NCBI RefSeq assembly: GCF_000513195.1
Contig: NZ_CBVI010000150.1
Span: 1 to 33,747 of the forward strand
Reading direction: 5' to 3'
Source: Bacteroides timonensis
Lineage (GTDB): Bacteria > Bacteroidota > Bacteroidia > Bacteroidales > Bacteroidaceae
DNA: 33,747 bases
Shown here: in pieces, positions 23,512 to 32,259 of the stretch
Layout: the number at the start of each line of letters is the position of its first letter
How positions within the stretch are numbered: the first letter of the stretch is position 1
Notes under the pieces: model-generated
The model's input: only the letters and a program-made list of their open reading frames with translations
Told to the model about the DNA's origin: nothing
Databases searched by the model: none
Translations under genes and position numbers: made by a program

Positions 23512-24963
23512 ATGGACTTACCCGTATCTTTTGCAGACCGTACACGTTCCCTCCTGGGAAATGAAGAATATAATAAACTGACTGACGCTCTGAATGACGA
23601 GCAGTCTGTAAGTATCCGGCTGAATGAAGAAAAACTACCCAATTCTTCATTCAGTCTTTTTCATACCTCTTCCGGGCGTGTGCCCTGGTCTTCCACGGGA
23701 TTTTATCTCAACCGTCGGTTGACGTTTACCTTCGATCCGTTGTTTCATGCCGGATGTTACTATGTGCAGGAGGCATCTTCCATGTTTGTGGAGCAAGTAT
23801 TAAAGCAATATATAGGTGAAACGCCTTCCGTGATGCTTGACCTTTGCGCCGCTCCCGGTGGAAAATCTACCCATGCCCGCAGTATATTGCCTGCAGGCAG
23901 CCTGTTGGTAGCAAACGAAGTAATTCGTAACCGTTCGCAAATCCTGGCGGAGAATCTGACGAAGTGGGGGCATCCCGGTGTGGTGGTCACCAATAACGAT
24001 CCGGCAGACTTCGCTGATCTGGAAGACTTCTTCGATGTCATACTGACCGATGTTCCCTGTTCCGGTGAAGGCATGTTCCGTAAAGATCCCGTTGCCGTCA
24101 GCGAGTGGAGTCCGGAGAATGTGGAAATCTGCTGGCAACGTCAACGACGTATCATCTCCGATATATGGCCCAGTCTGAAATCCGGCGGATTGCTTATCTA
24201 TAGCACTTGCACGTATAATACGCAGGAAGATGAAGAAAATATCCGCTGGATGCGTGATGAATTCGGTGCAGAGATACTTCCGGTAGATGCTCCGACAGCG
24301 TGGAACATTACCGGAAACTTGCTTGCTGGTGAAGATTTTCCTGTATATCGTTTTCTGCCTCACCGTACAAAGGGTGAAGGTTTTTTCCTTGCCGTACTTC
24401 GTAAACCGGAAGGAGAGACGGTACAAATCCGTTACAAATCCACTGTTTCCCAAGGAAAGAAGAAGGCTGGTGCCTCAGCGTCTAAAGCTAATGCCGGAGC
24501 ATCTAAGGAACAATTATTGGCCGCCCGTGCCTGGCTCCTTTCGGCAGACGACTATGAGATTTCCGCAAATGGAATGAATATTGCGGCTTTCCCTAAAGAA
24601 TATATATCCGAATTATCCGTCCTCCAACAATCTCTTCGTGTCATTCAGGCAGGCGTAACCCTTGCCGAAGTGAAAGGAAAGGACCTGATTCCCAATCATG
24701 CCCTTGCTATGAGTACTGTGCAGGCTTCCGATGTTTTTCCTCGTGAAGAAATTTCGTATGAACAGGCTATCGCCTATTTGCGTAAGGAAGCCATTGTGCT
24801 TCCCGGTACTGCTCCACGCGGTTATGTGCTGTTGACGTATAAGGATGTTCCTTTAGGTTTTGTGAAGAATATCGGTAACCGGGCTAATAATCTTTATCCG
24901 CAGGAGTGGCGTATCCGAAGTGGATACTTGCCGGATGAGATACTGGTGATGAACCATTTATGA
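23512..24963 (+). CDS. RsmF/NOL1-NOP2-sun family RNA (cytosine-C5) methyltransferase
   Basis: This 483-aa SAM-dependent enzyme has the family motifs: SAM-binding DLCAAPGGKSTH (about 106-117), motif IV DVPCSGEGMFRKDP, and motif VI STCTYNTQEDEEN with its catalytic cysteine. A C-terminal PUA-like RNA-binding region (about 320-483) follows, as in RsmF, which modifies 16S rRNA C1407 in E. coli. The exact target here is not provable. The N-terminal LPVSFADRTRSLLG is a typical start. It is a single-gene unit with its own promoter element. Confidence 0.92.
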   Translation: MDLPVSFADRTRSLLGNEEYNKLTDALNDEQSVSIRLNEEKLPNSSFSLFHTSSGRVPWSSTGFYLNRRLTFTFDPLFHAGCYYVQEASSMFVEQVLKQYIGETPSVMLDLCAAPGGKSTHARSILPAGSLLVANEVIRNRSQILAENLTKWGHPGVVVTNNDPADFADLEDFFDVILTDVPCSGEGMFRKDPVAVSEWSPENVEICWQRQRRIISDIWPSLKSGGLLIYSTCTYNTQEDEENIRWMRDEFGAEILPVDAPTAWNITGNLLAGEDFPVYRFLPHRTKGEGFFLAVLRKPEGETVQIRYKSTVSQGKKKAGASASKANAGASKEQLLAARAWLLSADDYEISANGMNIAAFPKEYISELSVLQQSLRVIQAGVTLAEVKGKDLIPNHALAMSTVQASDVFPREEISYEQAIAYLRKEAIVLPGTAPRGYVLLTYKDVPLGFVKNIGNRANNLYPQEWRIRSGYLPDEILVMNHL

Positions 24964-24984
24964 AGTGAATCCAGGCATAGTCAA

Positions 24985-25088
24985 GATTCTTGTTATAGGA
25001 TATAAGATTGCTTGTTTCAGGTCATAGCATTGCTTGTTATAAGTCATAAGATTACTTGTTATAGGTTATAAGATTGCTTGTTATTATT
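24985..25088. repeat. Five-copy 22-bp tandem repeat after the methyltransferase gene
   Basis: CTTGTT begins at 24989, 25011, 25033, 25055 and 25077, each exactly 22 bp apart, within units like GATTGCTTGTTATAGGTTATAA with a few changes. The array lies in the 413-bp gap between two convergent genes. The rest of the gap (25089-25376) has no gene; a weak dyad AACTAAA / TTTAGTT at about 25187-25212 may help end transcription. Confidence 0.93.
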
Positions 25089-25376
25089 TCATGGTGATAT
25101 GTTGTGGCTCGGACAGATAGCGTCATGTTTCATCTTTCAGCCGTAATACCCTTCCAATGGGCATTATACAACCAAAACTGAAGGACTGAAACTAAAAAAC
25201 TTAAACTTTAGTTGAGCATGCATTTTCCGGATGATTTTTTTCTGCTTCTTTGTAAGATAATAGAAAAACATCATCTTTTCAGTTTACAAGAAGTTTGGAG
25301 TTTGTATTCTTTTGATAATCGGAAATAAAGCGTTAGTTGAAATCAGTGCGTTTGTATATAAATATCATTGCTTTTG

Positions 25377-26378
25377 TCAGACATTGGCAAGTAGTTGTTC
25401 GAAAGAGTGGAATTTGTATTCCTTTTCTTTATGCAGTCTGAAATCTTCGGCAGACAATACCTGTAAGTATGGCAAATCAACTGTCCCTGACGTAGAAATG
25501 GGAGAACAAGCATAGCCATGACGGTTAAGTGCATTTGTTGTCCAATGCAGCAATACTTCATCATTGGCTTCCACAATGATACAGCGGTGACTATCTACCT
25601 TGGGATAATATACCCCGTGTGCATAATCAAACCGGATATCGTTGCGGGAAAACAAGCCGTCCATCCGGTGACTTAGAATCATATCTTCCGTTACTCCACA
25701 TTGCAGTCCGTTTTCTTTTGAAAGTAACCAAAGTTTATCTGCCAGTACCAATGCCTGCTCTATGTCATGGGTGGAAAGCAGGATCGCTTTCTTTTGTTCC
25801 ACTGCCAGGCGATGAAGCAAAGTCATAATTTCGATGCGACTCACTACATCCAGGAAAGCTGTCGGTTCATCCAGCAGAATGAGCGGACATTCCTGTACCA
25901 ATGCTTTGGCAATCATGACCTTCTGTCGTTCCCCATCTGATAGCTCTGCAGTATAACTGTGGGCTTTATGACTGATGCTTACAGCTTCCAGAGCCTCTTC
26001 AATGATGGAGTGATCCGTTTTGTTCAATCTGCCGAAGAACCCCGTATGAGGTTGTCGTCCCAGAGCTACCAACTCATATACAGTCAGTCCGCCTGTTTGT
26101 GTTTTGTCTGTTAGTACTACTCCGATGGTACGTGAACGTTCTTTTTCGGAATAGGCAGACAATGGCTTTTCCTGTACAAATAATTCTCCTGACAAGGCCG
26201 GTTGCGAAGCAGCCAAAGTGCGGAGCAGAGTTGATTTACCGGTTCCGTTAGCTCCCAGCAGGCAGGTCAGTTCTCCGGGATAAAGCCGGAAGGAGAGATG
26301 TTCATGTATCCGTTTCTCTTGCTTTCCCTGGCGGTAGCCGATGCATAAATCGTTTGCGGTGATAACAGCTTTCTCCAT
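25377..26378 (-). CDS. btuD: Corrinoid ABC transporter ATP-binding protein with C-terminal extension
   Basis: This 333-aa ATPase has Walker A GANGTGKST (38-46), the Q-loop region, a signature ELSDGERQKVMIAKAL, Walker B LILLDEPTAFLD and the H-loop STHDIEQ. The ABC domain ends near residue 250. About 80 further residues follow, including HRCIIVEANDEVLLHW and KFHSFEQLLANV, which BtuD of E. coli (249 aa) lacks. The start shares one base with the permease stop. Its position in a btuB-btuG-btuF-btuC-btuD operon under a cobalamin riboswitch supports the corrinoid assignment over iron or haem. Confidence 0.92.
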   Translation of the reverse strand: MEKAVITANDLCIGYRQGKQEKRIHEHLSFRLYPGELTCLLGANGTGKSTLLRTLAASQPALSGELFVQEKPLSAYSEKERSRTIGVVLTDKTQTGGLTVYELVALGRQPHTGFFGRLNKTDHSIIEEALEAVSISHKAHSYTAELSDGERQKVMIAKALVQECPLILLDEPTAFLDVVSRIEIMTLLHRLAVEQKKAILLSTHDIEQALVLADKLWLLSKENGLQCGVTEDMILSHRMDGLFSRNDIRFDYAHGVYYPKVDSHRCIIVEANDEVLLHWTTNALNRHGYACSPISTSGTVDLPYLQVLSAEDFRLHKEKEYKFHSFEQLLANV

Positions 26379-27409
26379 CAGTTGAAGTATTGTATTTTAC
26401 GTTGGTTGACAATGACATAAATGATAACAGGCGCACCCAGCACAGGGGTTACCGCATTGAGAGGAATAATACCTGCTTCCCCCGGAAGGATGCAGATCAG
26501 ATTGCAGAGCAAGGCAATTACACCACCTGTCAGCAAAGTGACGGGGAGCAGTGAATTGTGATTGGACGTGCCCAGCATCAGGCGGGAGATATGTGGAACG
26601 GCCAGACCGATGAAAGCAACAGGTCCGCAGAAGGCGGTAGTGACGGCTGTCAGTAGTCCGGTGGCAATCAGTAACAGATTTCTTGTGCGACGGATGTTTA
26701 CTCCTAAGTTTTCAGCATAGCGAGTACCCAACAGCAAGGCATTCAAGGGTTTGATAAGCAGGATGGAAAGTAACAAACCTGCCAGACAGAAAATGGAGAA
26801 ATAGGGTAGTTGTTGCAATGAGACACCTCCGAAGTTCCCCATACCCCAAATCATATAAGAATGTACTCCTTCGGCTGTTGCGAAGAAGTTGAGCAATGAA
26901 ATGGCGGAAGAAGTGATATAGCCGATCATGATACCTGTAATCAGCAACATGATATTGCTTTTTATCAGTGTAGAAAAGAAAAGGATAAGTCCCATTACCA
27001 CCATCGATCCGATGAAAGCTCCCAGTATCACCGAGAAGAAACCGGACAAGGTGAATATACCCGTTGCAATGCTTCCACCACCAGCCAACATTACGAGTGC
27101 CACGCCAAGGCTTGCCCCTGAATTTATTCCTAAAATGGACGGACCTGCCAGCGGATTATTGAAAGCTGTTTGCAGCATCAACCCCGAAGCCGCCAATGCC
27201 GCACCACATAGCAGTGCTGTGACAGCCTGCGGCAGGCGCGACTCCCAGATAATAAAACTCCAACTGGCTTTCTCAGCTTCATTGCCCGCTAGAATATCCC
27301 ATACCGCTCCGGCAGGAATGCTGATCGAGCCAAACCAGAGATTAGCGGTCATCAATAGGAGAATGAGAACCGACAGTATTATGCCATATATAGATCCTTT
27401 GCCTTTCAA
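26378..27409 (-). CDS. btuC: Corrinoid ABC transporter permease (FecCD/BtuC family)
   Basis: This inner-membrane permease of 343 aa has about ten hydrophobic segments, starting at 8-25. The family motif GAALAASGLMLQTAFNNPLA (with SILGINSGASLGV after it) is near residues 69-105 and the segment FCGPVAFIGLAVPHISRL near 255-272. It forms the vitamin B12 channel with BtuD and takes substrate from BtuF. It begins 11 bp after btuF. Confidence 0.94.
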   Translation of the reverse strand: MKGKGSIYGIILSVLILLLMTANLWFGSISIPAGAVWDILAGNEAEKASWSFIIWESRLPQAVTALLCGAALAASGLMLQTAFNNPLAGPSILGINSGASLGVALVMLAGGGSIATGIFTLSGFFSVILGAFIGSMVVMGLILFFSTLIKSNIMLLITGIMIGYITSSAISLLNFFATAEGVHSYMIWGMGNFGGVSLQQLPYFSIFCLAGLLLSILLIKPLNALLLGTRYAENLGVNIRRTRNLLLIATGLLTAVTTAFCGPVAFIGLAVPHISRLMLGTSNHNSLLPVTLLTGGVIALLCNLICILPGEAGIIPLNAVTPVLGAPVIIYVIVNQRKIQYFN

Positions 27410-27420
27410 ACCATTAAATT

Positions 27421-28557
27421 TTATTCTGCTAATTTACTATAATATTTCAATTCATATCCTTCCAGCATCGAAGGATGGAAGATTTTTATTAAATCTTTCA
27501 ATAACCAGTCCGGCCGGAAAGGCGTTTCTTCATAAAAAGGAACCCGGTTGGTATTACATCCGTAGATATTCCGTTCTTTGAAGGCGCGGAAACCGGCGTA
27601 AGGGGCAAACTCTTTTTCCAGTTCACTATAGGTCTTATCTGCAGGCTGGTTGTAGCGTATCAGCCAGAAATCCGCCTGTTGACCTTTCTCAAAGATAACT
27701 TCGAAAGGATAGGGGAGTGAGCCGCTATGTGTATCTTCTCTGAAAATATAGTTGGCACCTGCATCAGAGTATAGTTTGGCGATGGTACTGTTACCACCCG
27801 GAGTGTACCAAGTAGAGCTTGTTTTCAAATCACACATCACGGAGGGAGCAAAGGAGATGGGCTTTACTAATTCCTGCAAATCCTTATAGCTTCTTTCTAC
27901 CGAAGCAAACATAGCGTCTGCTTCCGCTTTCTTGCCAAATAATAAACCGTAGAAACGCATCCATTCGGCACGTCCCAATGAAGAGGTTTCCATATAGTCG
28001 GCACATTCAATGATGGGTACATCCAGTTTCTCTACACGCCCGTATCCACCGCTGTTTTCAAAAGGAGAAAGGAGAATGGCATCGGGGTGCAGGTCTATGA
28101 TTTTTTCGATATTGGGGTTCATGCCATCACCTACATCGGTGATGGTTCCGTTTCGGCATCCTTCCTCGATTTCCGGTAGTTTGATGTACTTCAGGTCGCA
28201 TACGCCACTGATACTATTTAAGGCACCGAGGTCTTTCAGCAAGCTGCAATGAACGGATGAGTAAATGACTGCTTTACTAAGTGGAGTGCGGACAAGAGTA
28301 CCTTGAGGCAGTTCTTGGGGTAACGGCTGGTTTTTGTCTACTAATACATAGGTGTGTAGTATCTTTGCTGTATCCCAGGGATTGCGTAGCTGTGCAACAA
28401 TGTAATTTTCGTAATCTATCAGAGAGAGATTAGAGGAGTAGTGTAGCGGGATGGTGTCTCCTTGTGCAGAGCCGGAAGCAGTGCTGTTCTTTCCGCCACA
28501 GGCGGAAAGAAGTAACACTGATACCCAAAATGTTAGAAAAAAAGAAAATTGTTTCAT
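27421..28557 (-). CDS. btuF: Corrinoid ABC transporter substrate-binding lipoprotein
   Basis: This 378-aa protein carries a lipoprotein signal (lipobox LLSAC, Cys20) and a type III periplasmic-binding fold. Characteristic parts are the strand RTPLSKAVIYSSVHCSLLKDLGA and HPDAILLSPFENSGGYGRV around residues 155-175. The residues after Cys20 (GGKNS) lack the acidic surface-export signal, so it should face the periplasm. It delivers corrinoid to BtuC. Only four bases separate it from btuG. Confidence 0.9.
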   Translation of the reverse strand: MKQFSFFLTFWVSVLLLSACGGKNSTASGSAQGDTIPLHYSSNLSLIDYENYIVAQLRNPWDTAKILHTYVLVDKNQPLPQELPQGTLVRTPLSKAVIYSSVHCSLLKDLGALNSISGVCDLKYIKLPEIEEGCRNGTITDVGDGMNPNIEKIIDLHPDAILLSPFENSGGYGRVEKLDVPIIECADYMETSSLGRAEWMRFYGLLFGKKAEADAMFASVERSYKDLQELVKPISFAPSVMCDLKTSSTWYTPGGNSTIAKLYSDAGANYIFREDTHSGSLPYPFEVIFEKGQQADFWLIRYNQPADKTYSELEKEFAPYAGFRAFKERNIYGCNTNRVPFYEETPFRPDWLLKDLIKIFHPSMLEGYELKYYSKLAE

Positions 28558-28561
28558 GCTG

Positions 28562-29635
28562 TTATTCAGTTACAAAGCGCATATTAGTGGTATAGTAGCC
28601 GGTTTCCAATTTCTTTTTGAGTACACCGTCACTACCATAAACATATATGTCGTTGAGAGCAGAGGAGGGTTGATCGATGATGATTACATCTCCTGTAGCC
28701 GGGTCGACTACAATATTACCTGGATTGGAGAAATCGCTGTAGTTGGCAAACTGCGTAGTTTGTTTGGTATTCATGTCATATACAGAAATGCTTTTAGGAG
28801 CGGCATCTTCGTAATATTCTGCATAAATAAGATAGATTTTGTTGCTTTTTATTGCCATTTTGCTGGCTGGGCATATTTCCGTAACCTGATCTGTTTGCGG
28901 ATCGATGCATTGTAATGTCTGCGTGGGATTCCCGCCAAAATCTCCGCATGAAATGAAGTACACCTTTCCGTCTTCTCCGGTTGTACAGACATCATAGGGG
29001 TTGAGAAGAACTTCTATGTCTTTGATTTTAGTAAAGTTAGCAAGATTGACAACAGCTACATATTTGCCTGTACCATCCATATCATAATTGGATAGATTAA
29101 TATATAACTTTCCGTTAGCTGAGGTAAGGGCTTCCGGATGACTTCCTCCTACCTCTGTTTTTTGGGTTATTGAAAGGCTTGTAGTGTCTATTTGTGATAC
29201 GGTACCATCGTATGCGGTGAAATAAATATTTCCTTTGGTTGCTGTCATGTATCGCGGTTGAATAGGTTGCCCGCTCTCATTTGTTAAGTTCAACGTTTTT
29301 ATACGTTTGAAGTCTTTTCTATCTACGATTTCTATTTTGGCAGAGCTGCTGCATGTGATATAGATTTTAGAACCGTATATACACAAGTCCTGTGCATCGC
29401 CGATACCTGCTCCGTTGGTAGCTGCAAACAAATCTGCACTAACTGTCTTCAGATCCCTGTCATACCATTGTATAGTACCATTATTCTCATTCCAGTTTCC
29501 TGTATTAATAACATACGCTCCATTAACAGGCACTATTGGTCCTTCCGGTCCTTTCGGTTCGTCATCATCATTACATGCGGTAAATGCTCCTAATGCCATA
29601 ACCAACATGGCGGTTTTATACCAATACTTCTTCAT
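28562..29635 (-). CDS. btuG: BtuG-like surface vitamin B12-binding lipoprotein (beta-propeller)
   Basis: This 357-aa protein is a YncE/DUF5074-type beta-propeller. It has repeated short blades with GKxY or GxVY turns (for example SKIYITC, GNIYFTAYDG, GKLYINLSNYD, GKVYFISCGD, NKIYLIYAEYY). The lipobox ends at Cys21 and is followed by NDDDEP, an acid-rich signal of the kind that directs Bacteroides lipoproteins to the cell surface. BtuG caps BtuB and captures B12 with very high affinity in B. thetaiotaomicron. It lies between btuB (16 bp) and btuF (4 bp), which supports that role. The assignment rests on fold plus context; the residues that bind the ligand were not identified. Confidence 0.85.
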   Translation of the reverse strand: MKKYWYKTAMLVMALGAFTACNDDDEPKGPEGPIVPVNGAYVINTGNWNENNGTIQWYDRDLKTVSADLFAATNGAGIGDAQDLCIYGSKIYITCSSSAKIEIVDRKDFKRIKTLNLTNESGQPIQPRYMTATKGNIYFTAYDGTVSQIDTTSLSITQKTEVGGSHPEALTSANGKLYINLSNYDMDGTGKYVAVVNLANFTKIKDIEVLLNPYDVCTTGEDGKVYFISCGDFGGNPTQTLQCIDPQTDQVTEICPASKMAIKSNKIYLIYAEYYEDAAPKSISVYDMNTKQTTQFANYSDFSNPGNIVVDPATGDVIIIDQPSSALNDIYVYGSDGVLKKKLETGYYTTNMRFVTE

Positions 29636-29651
29636 AGTTTTTGTTTTTAGT

Positions 29652-31664
29652 TTATAATTTATAGTTGATTGTTACTTTGTAATTGCGTCCGGGCATCGGG
29701 TAGAAGCGGACTATTTCGTAGTTCTTATCACTCAGGTTCAAGGCATCCAGCTGTATGCGTAGTGACTGCTTCTTCCATTTAAAGGTATGTGAGAGTGATA
29801 TACTGTGGTCGGTGTAAGATTTGATACGATTTTCCGGAATATTCTGGGCAATCGAATAGCGTTCCGAAGCGTACATTATGTTATAAGTCAGGTTGACATA
29901 CGGATTCTCAAAAGTCAGACTTCCTGAACCTGAATGTTTCGGAGTATATATAATCTGATTCCGCCATATTTTAGAATTACGGTCGGTAATATCTTCCGCT
30001 TGCATGAAGTTGTAAGTTCCTGTGAAATATAACTTATAATGTTCTGCTAATTCTTTTTCAATTGCCAGGTTAATATCCGTACCGATAGTTTCGACTTTAC
30101 CTAAATTCATCATCTTCCAGATAAACATAGTGGGTACTGCCACGATTTTATCTTTCACCCGATTATAATAAGCATCTACTGAAAGGCTTAGATAGTCGAT
30201 AAATTCCAATGAAGTAGAACTCCACGTTGTACCTACATTGAATTGCCGGGTAACTTCGGGCTTTAAATTATGGTTGCCAATTACCAGATAATACAAATCA
30301 TTGAATGTCGGCGTACGGAAGATATCTTTGTATGAAGCCCTGAAACGTAGACCAAAATCAAAAGGTTTCCACGACAGGCTGACAGCGGGTGAAAGGCGTT
30401 TACGGTCTGCAGCAGCTTTTCCTGTCCGTACACTCTCTGTAATATAAGTATTCAGTAGGGAAGCGGTAGCAGAAAATCGGTTGCTTTTATAGTGTGTGGC
30501 TATTGCTGTTAAATAGGTGAAACGTTCTGGATATTGATTGTTCTGTAAAGTCGTTGACAAATAGTTATAGGCGAAATCCTGTGCTAATGAGAAAGATAAC
30601 CCTTTCACCGGTTCGCTCCATAGGGTAGCAGATAAGTAAGTCTCAGTCTGGCGGAAACGATTGTCTGTAATACCGGAAGATTCATTATTATAGTCCCGGT
30701 TCCAGCTGAAGTTAAATTTTCCACTTGCTTGTAATTTCCATTTTTCAGAGAATCGATTCTCATACTTCAATTGGCCGAAGTAATTACGGTCATATAGTCT
30801 TTCGGCAGCATACGAATTGTCATAAATCACCCCACCGGGTAACCCTCTTTCCGAATCAAAGAGATAAACTTTGGCTTTCAAATCCTGTTTCTCATTCAGA
30901 GTTACAAACAAATTTAATTCCGCCCGATAAGTCTCTATATCACTATTGTTTCGTTTGGAGTCAATCAGTTTATTCCCATTCCACATTTTGAAAGGATAAT
31001 TGCCGTCTGCCCGTAAATAATCAGCATAGGCGGAAAGACTGAAACGGTTACTTAATTTCTGAGCATAAAATAAAGAAGGATTAGCAAGCCCGTAAGAACC
31101 GGTTTTCATATTTGCAAGCAATCGGAAAGGTCTGTTACTGAAATCCGGACGTGCGGTTTCGATACTTAAAGCACCGGCAGAGGCAAACATCTTCGCTGTC
31201 TGGTAAATATTATCGCTCTGACCAATGCTGAGTGCCAGTTCGGAAACATTGTCTAACGAGAAACGGGAGATATCTACTTGGCCTGACTGACAATCACTGA
31301 CAGTCACTCCGTCATAGCTGACAGCTGTATGTTGCGCTCCCAAACTGCGTACAGAAACAGTCTTTAGTCCACCAATTCCACCATAATCCTTAACGCTGAC
31401 TCCCGAGAAATGACGAACTGCATCGGCCACATCCGATACTCCCAAACGTTCCATATCAGTTTTCTTCATCTGTTGGAGCGGGGCGGTTGCTGAGAGAGCC
31501 GGTGGCACACGCCGACCTTTTATCCCCACTTCCGGAATGGCATGTACCTTTCCAGTAATGGAATCTCCTGCTTGTTGTGCTTGTAGATTGACACAAAGCC
31601 AACATAAAAGGCAAAGTAAATTAAACCGTAGTCGGGTGTACCGGCATAGATTATCTCTTATCAT
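29652..31664 (-). CDS. btuB: TonB-dependent vitamin B12 receptor BtuB
   Basis: This is a 670-aa outer-membrane receptor if translation starts at 31664. There the N-terminus gives a signal peptide (hydrophobic RFNLLCLLCWLCVNLQAQ). An upstream frame open to 31964 reads through the riboswitch and is not used. The plug domain spans about 40-160 (RLGVSDVADAVRHFSGVSVKDYGG, then YDGVTVSDCQSGQVDISRF), and the barrel runs to a final YKVTINYKL. Barrel strands carry FRTPTFNDLYY and KPEVTRQFNVG, common in BtuB/CirA-type receptors. Alternative starts are 31691 and 31715. The riboswitch upstream and BtuG downstream identify the substrate as corrinoid. Confidence 0.93.
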   Translation of the reverse strand: MIRDNLCRYTRLRFNLLCLLCWLCVNLQAQQAGDSITGKVHAIPEVGIKGRRVPPALSATAPLQQMKKTDMERLGVSDVADAVRHFSGVSVKDYGGIGGLKTVSVRSLGAQHTAVSYDGVTVSDCQSGQVDISRFSLDNVSELALSIGQSDNIYQTAKMFASAGALSIETARPDFSNRPFRLLANMKTGSYGLANPSLFYAQKLSNRFSLSAYADYLRADGNYPFKMWNGNKLIDSKRNNSDIETYRAELNLFVTLNEKQDLKAKVYLFDSERGLPGGVIYDNSYAAERLYDRNYFGQLKYENRFSEKWKLQASGKFNFSWNRDYNNESSGITDNRFRQTETYLSATLWSEPVKGLSFSLAQDFAYNYLSTTLQNNQYPERFTYLTAIATHYKSNRFSATASLLNTYITESVRTGKAAADRKRLSPAVSLSWKPFDFGLRFRASYKDIFRTPTFNDLYYLVIGNHNLKPEVTRQFNVGTTWSSTSLEFIDYLSLSVDAYYNRVKDKIVAVPTMFIWKMMNLGKVETIGTDINLAIEKELAEHYKLYFTGTYNFMQAEDITDRNSKIWRNQIIYTPKHSGSGSLTFENPYVNLTYNIMYASERYSIAQNIPENRIKSYTDHSISLSHTFKWKKQSLRIQLDALNLSDKNYEIVRFYPMPGRNYKVTINYKL

Positions 31665-31726
31665 AAACAGAATGCTAAAAACTATATACATCTCATACCC
31701 TTTCCTCGAAAGCATAAGATTTGATA

Positions 31727-31904
31727 GGTTTTGCAGGTCTTCTGACTTACTCCGGATTTGCCGCCTTCCCACCATACGAATATTGGCAGTGGCACAGGTG
31801 ATTGGCAAATCCTGCAATAGGAGTTCACAGCAGCGGGACTGTTTGGGAGTCACACCCAATTCCCTTTTCATGGAATATGCCGAAAGGCATCCTCCAACAA
31901 AACC
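31727..31904 (-). ncRNA. Cobalamin riboswitch controlling the btu operon
   Basis: On the minus strand the aptamer opens with GGTTTTG (31904-31898), closed by CAAAACC (31733-31727) as P1. Between them are the conserved cores in order: TCCCGCTGCTGTGA; GCCACTG; GGGAAGG; and the B12 box AGTCAGAAGACCTGC just before P1. Spacing and core sequences fit class I cobalamin aptamers. The expression platform lies between 31727 and the btuB start, and B12 binding should repress the operon. Confidence 0.95.
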
Positions 31905-31909
31905 GGGGG

Positions 31910-31942
31910 CAAAGATAGGAAAGATTTGGTTAATTATGCCAA
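31910..31942 (-). promoter_or_regulatory. Promoter of the btu operon
   Basis: The -7 box TATCTTTG (31910-31917) and a -33-like TTGG (31942-31939) are separated by 21 bp on the minus strand. The predicted start lies at the first base of the riboswitch P1, which strengthens the call. Confidence 0.6.
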
Positions 31943-32002
31943 TCAGGAGTTGAATTATATTCATATCCGTATAGAAATGAATTAAATTAAATGCTAAGCA
32001 AT

Positions 32003-32167
32003 ACTATCTCAATTCTCCTCCTCCCCGGAGAAGGAGTACCCGTAGGGGGAGGTGGTAGGTGAGAAAAGAATTCCTAATTGATATGATTTATAGGTATTTA
32101 TTGCTTTACCTACCACCCCGCCCTTCGGGCACCCCTCCTCCAACTGGAGGAGGGGAATTGAGATAGT
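32003..32167. repeat. REP/MITE-like inverted repeat (165 bp)
   Basis: The left arm (32003-32060, beginning ACTATCTCAATT) and right arm (32108-32167, ending AATTGAGATAGT) are reverse complements with a few changes. Each arm folds on itself around CTCCTCC/GGAGGAG and a CACCCC/GGGGTG block. The 47-bp centre is AT-rich. No transposase or open frame is present. Sequences of this type recur across Bacteroides chromosomes. It occupies most of the gene-free stretch between the btu leader and the next gene. Confidence 0.85.
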
Positions 32168-32259
32168 CCATTTAGCTCATAACCCTACAATAATGAACAT
32201 AATTCAACTACTGATTCGCATTAATTATGAACTATGTGGCAAGTTTTTTTAGGCCTTGT

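Noticed and set aside
26928..27581. A 217-aa plus-strand frame antisense to btuC and btuF
   Set aside because: It spans two confident genes on the other strand and has no recognisable domain.
31665..31964. Upstream extension of btuB through the leader
   Set aside because: This stretch is the cobalamin riboswitch and its promoter; the signal peptide begins at 31664.
32003..32167. Insertion sequence
   Set aside because: Inverted arms are present but there is no transposase or room for one, so it is called a non-coding REP/MITE-like element.
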